DNA from: Chrysopilus asiliformis
Taxonomy: Eukaryota; Arthropoda; Insecta; Diptera; Rhagionidae
Assembly (NCBI GenBank): GCA_964034945.1
Contig: OZ035960.1
Location: 52,942,706 to 53,006,705, forward strand
Direction of reading: 5' to 3'
Length of the DNA: 64,000 bases
The notes beneath the pieces are model-generated. The model did not search any database. It was not told the DNA's origin and worked only from the letters and a program-made list of their open reading frames with translations. Every line of letters starts with the position of its first letter. Position 1 is the stretch's first letter. A program made the translations under genes and the position numbers. Positions 60,370-64,000 of this stretch are shown piece after piece.

Positions 60370-60930
60370 ACTAACCCTACCACAACCGGGTCAAATGACC
60401 TGTTTTAAACTATTTGTCAGAAGTTCTTTAAAATAACATTATCATATCACCATTTGCCTTAACGACTTTTATTGAAAAATACATACAATGTATTTACTAT
60501 TCTATTGTTTATTTTTTTTACCGAGAAATATATGGATAGAAGTGGATCAAGTCCAGAATAAGCGTTAAAGTTTTTATATCTCTATTCATTCGCACGGTTA
60601 AAGGTTATATTTTATCAAGACTGAGTTACAAAATATATTGGGTTGTTGTAATAAGTTTAAAAATCAAGTAGTTTGAAAAAAAAAAGAAAATAACATAAGT
60701 GGATTTGATGCATTTCAGCACTGAAACAATTTATTTTGAAATACAGCTCAGTTACACAGAAAATAGGACTTGAAACTTTTTTGTACTGAATTTTGTATTA
60801 TTTCACCCTCTAGCATCATAATATGGAAAAACTCCAAAAGTGGACTTGATCCACTTCTATTCTGAGATATGTAACTTGACCTAACTACCACAACGGGTCA
60901 TCTGACCCATGGACAGATTTATGCGAAATC
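60370..60930. repeat. piggyBac-like remnant with GGGTCA/TGACC motifs
   Basis: TTAACACTAACCCTACCACAACCGGGTC on the left; CTACCACAACGGGTCATCTGACCC near the right, and an inner inverted pair AGAAGTGGATCAAGTCCA / TGGACTTGATCCACTTCT (about 60537 and 60840). Right boundary not found. Confidence 0.35.
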
Positions 60931-61346
60931 GTGAAGATTTCTGTGGCCACAAATCTGTGGCCACAAGGAATAACCGCTTAAGTCGAGTTATGTACTTTTA
61001 AAGGTTGGTGAATATTTGAATTCTCCATATCCAGTTCTATATTCTGTCAAAGTTTGGTTTTCATGCTGTACCCCTCTGAGGAATGGCAGAGCAAAAACCA
61101 TATAACCTAAGTCAGTTTTGGTTTACTATGATTTTGGAAAAACTTATTCATAATATGGAAGAAACGCCTTTTTCATGATAATACTTTAACCAAATTGGAT
61201 TTTAAGATTGTTTTGAGTTTAAAGTAGTCTGTAATGTGTTTACTTCAAACTGGAAAACATTTTTCGTTTAAAAGAATAACCAATTTTTTCCAGAAAGTAA
61301 TCCAAACTTTAAACCCAAATTAATCAAAACACGCTTTTTCGACTTA

Positions 61347-61806
61347 AGCCTGAGTTACATTGCGGCGACAAGGCGACACGAGACGTCGACGAGAGTCGTC
61401 GGAGTTGTCAAAGTAATTTTCAACGTATGCTTTTGTATTAAATTGATTACATTACGACGACAGCGACACGACAACGCCGCCAAAGTTTGAAAAATTGAAC
61501 TTTTGTCGCGACGACATCGAATGACAGTTGAATTGTTTGGTTAGGTTAATTGTGTTGGAGTTGCTCTCTTTTGGTGAAACATTGGGAATTTTATCAAAAT
61601 GCAGAAATTATCCATAGTAGCATATAATAATATTTTCTGTACTTTTGCACTCTTATCTTTTACTTTTAAAAAAATTTGTTAGGTTATGGGATTGTTTGTC
61701 GCGTGCTCGCAGCTCTGGTAATGTAACTTGGATGACGATAACGACAATGTCGCGCGACTCTCGTCGACGTCTCGTGTCGCCTTGTCGTCGCAATGTAACT
61801 CAGGCT
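61347..61806. mobile_element. Harbinger-like MITE with TTA duplication
   Basis: 460 bp; ends AGCCTGAGTTACATTGCGGC and inverted AGCCTGAGTTACATTGCGAC, continuing GACAAGGCGACACGAGACG. TTA at 61344-61346 and 61807-61809. Confidence 0.8.
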
Positions 61807-61833
61807 TTAAGCAATTGTTCCTTGTGACCAGTG

Positions 61834-63040
61834 CAGTGATGCTATATCGAGGGGAATTCCCCTTTTTGCGGGGAATTTAACTATAAATATTGTTAATAGG
61901 GGAAAAGGGGAAAACGCTTCAAAACGAAGGGAAACGATTTACGAGGGGAAAATCTTCGCCTTTCAACTAAATCCGAAATACTTTTAAAAAATTACGGAAA
62001 AGTAAAAATACAAATAAATAAAAACAATTACAATCCAATTCCAAGCTTAGGCAAATGTAAAGAGTGAAGGAAATGCCCATATTTATGCATTTGCCACTTT
62101 ATAATGATGTTATTGCAATTGTAAAGTACACACCAATCTTTTAAATGAAAGCACTTTAAAATGGCTTTGGAATGTACGTTTAACCGATTTTTCAGTGTAC
62201 TTTTTAACCGTTTTGAAAAAAGCACATTAAAAAGTACCATTTCTCATCTTATTCAAAGTAATTACTTTAAACTACTTTAAAAGACTTTGATGGAAAGTAG
62301 TTTCCATGAAAGTTCATTGACACATATTTTTTGTTCATTTTTCGGATTTCTTAAATATATCTTCAATAGAAATATTTTCAATTGCAAATCAGCAGAAGTG
62401 CTTTGTTTAAATTATGTAAAAATCAATTAAATCGGTAATTTTTTGGTCATCTTTAAAATTTGGCTTAATGTTCTAATTTCGACCAATATTCACCAGAAGA
62501 ATGCATGGACCAGTGACAAAGTGCCCGGAATACAAAAATCGAATTCCAGTCGCGACTTGATTTCGTTTTTTCCCATTTTTTGATATTTTTATATTTTTTA
62601 AATTCAAAATATGGAAATAATTTTTACCGAATTTAAGGACAGGATCATTTTAAGCTCGAAAGCAAAGGAACTACCTTGATTTATAAATTTGTGACTTGCT
62701 TTGATTATTTTTTAATTGTGAATCCCGCCTTCTTTTCATATCTTATTTGACGTTTGTTTGGAGACCCGTGACGTTGTTATCGGGAATACAATTAACGAGT
62801 ATTTTGTTAAAGCTTTCCAAAATATAAAATTATTTCATAATTTGTGCTTTTTTCTTTTAAAAGACTTTAACATGAGTCCAGATGACAATAATTTTTGGTT
62901 TTAATAAATGAATTCTTTATTTAAAATTCGTTGTTTTTATAAGGGGAAAAATGAGGGGAATTTCGTCATTGAAATAGGGGAAAAAGGGGAATTTCGTCAT
63001 TTGGAAAGGGGAATGTCACTAAAGGTACATAGCATCACTG
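61834..63040. mobile_element. hAT-type element with GGGGAATTT subterminal motifs
   Basis: 1207 bp, CAGTGATGCTAT...ATAGCATCACTG ends and an exact 8-bp duplication GACCAGTG (61826-61833, 63041-63048). AGGGGAAT motifs repeat near both ends. The interior lacks a recognisable transposase. Confidence 0.85.
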
Positions 63041-63423
63041 GACCAGTGACGTTTCTTCTAAGGTGCGAGGGTGTTCACTGCACACCCTCCCGAAATCCAA
63101 TATGTATCGGAAATCTATTGTTAATTAATTTCTTTTTTTTGTGCCAATTCTTTCGACAATTTACCAATGGCAATGGTTGCCTAAAGCACCCGCACCCTAC
63201 ATTACCAACCTGTTTCTTTATCTTTCGACCAACCAAGTGTTCTCCAATTTACAGCGCACCAAAGCAAAGTAAGAACACATATGACTAAGTAAAAGTCTAT
63301 AATAAAAAACGTTTCACCGCACACAAAGTTCACAAGAAGCAACCGCACACAACGATGAATTTGGGTGCTCCAGAAAAAGCCGCACGGCGAACCGATGCGA
63401 TGTTGCTTGCTGCTGGCCACGAT

Positions 63424-63704
63424 CACGGCATAGAGACAAACAAGGTATGCTGTAAACTCAAATCTGACATTTCGTTGCTACGTCACTTGTGCCGATTAGT
63501 TCGTCAAGTGCAGAAGGAATTTTGTATTCTGGGTGGTTTTTTTTTAAATTTGTGCGATCTAAATAAGATATTTGTAAATTAGTGGACTGATTGCATTAAA
63601 TAGTGATCAATAAACATAAAAATTAATTTAAAAAAATCGGCACAAATGACGTCACACCTGACTATCAAAAGTTTACAGCATACCTTGTTTGTCTGTATGC
63701 CGTG
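63424..63704. mobile_element. Young hAT-type MITE with exact 8-bp duplication
   Basis: 281 bp, CACGGCATAGAGACAAACAA and inverted CACGGCATACAGACAAACAA; GCCACGAT on both sides (63416-63423, 63705-63712). A sister copy is at 2752-3035. It interrupts a short open frame that starts at 63355. Confidence 0.85.
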
Positions 63705-63891
63705 GCCACGATGCTGCGAAACCCGACAATAGAAAACCGACCATCGTATGGCCGTTCGGCTGACGTGCTGATGCGTGTGGGTGTGTGTGCCAAGCAAAAC
63801 AGCAATATTGCTTGCTCATCAGCTCAGTCGGTTTCTGATTTTACAGGTGTTCAGTTGGCTTTTTTGTATGAGAAATAATTAATTTAATATT

Positions 63892-64000
63892 ATGGCTTGT
63901 GAATGCGGATGCGCAATCGAAAAATTGTTTGAGAAACCATTTTCTCAATTAAATATCGATAAGACTCCTGAAGATGGCCACCATCGTGACTTAAACGTTG
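63892..64000 (+). CDS. Possible first exon of a gene running off the window
   Basis: ATG at 63892 opens a frame of 36 codons to the window edge, beginning MACECGCAIEKLFEKPF. It is preceded by GC-richer sequence unlike the surrounding AT-rich DNA and by TCAGTT (63851-63856), which could be an initiator. The product is not recognised; the CECGC start is cysteine-rich. The sequence ends too soon to judge. Confidence 0.4.
   Translation, partial: MACECGCAIEKLFEKPFSQLNIDKTPEDGHHRDLNV

Overview
The window is eukaryotic, AT-rich and dominated by transposable elements. Several features point to an insect, most likely a fly: very short introns (about 55-120 bp), TATA plus TCACTT-type promoters, Tc1, piggyBac, hAT and PIF/Harbinger elements, tRNA-derived SINEs, and a secreted protein family resembling the dipteran DUF725/TsetseEP proteins. 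No species can be named. There are no prokaryotic features, CRISPR arrays or intact RNA genes.

Region by region: 1-15,000 has no convincing host gene. It holds a decayed pogo/psq-type transposon gene, two SINEs, hAT and Harbinger-like MITEs with clear target-site duplications, and a Tc1 element nested inside a piggyBac-like MITE. 15,100-33,600 is the centrepiece. Six near-identical two-exon genes (246 codons each) encode secreted, cysteine-patterned, strongly helical proteins. They lie in strand order + - - + - +. Genes 1/2 form one large palindrome; genes 3-6 form a second, nested palindrome centred near 27.8-27.9 kb. Genes 1, 2, 4 and 5 are one subfamily (ending ENGKH); genes 3 and 6 are the other (ending ATKY). 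The loops of the 1/2 and 4/5 palindromes carry the same pogo-like MITE in opposite orientation. 34,500-37,000 holds a roughly 2.3 kb essentially perfect TCAGTCTG array. 37,000-54,200 is again mobile DNA: a Harbinger element keeping parts of both its genes, several TAA/TTA-flanked MITEs, a hAT with CGTAAAAAA-type ends, and a decayed LINE interrupted by a DD37E element and a Harbinger fragment. A four-exon minus-strand gene for a single-pass membrane protein (55,033-56,089) is the only other well-supported host gene. 56,200-64,000 is mostly non-coding with more MITEs and a 1.2 kb hAT, and ends in what may be the first exon of a gene leaving the window.

How the genes fit together: the six secreted proteins share signal peptide, intron position, promoter layout and cysteine spacing. 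They look like one dosage-amplified secreted system. Each has six tandem 11-residue amphipathic repeats followed by a six-cysteine domain, an architecture that suggests binding to lipid or another hydrophobic surface. Everything else appears to be unrelated mobile or intergenic DNA.
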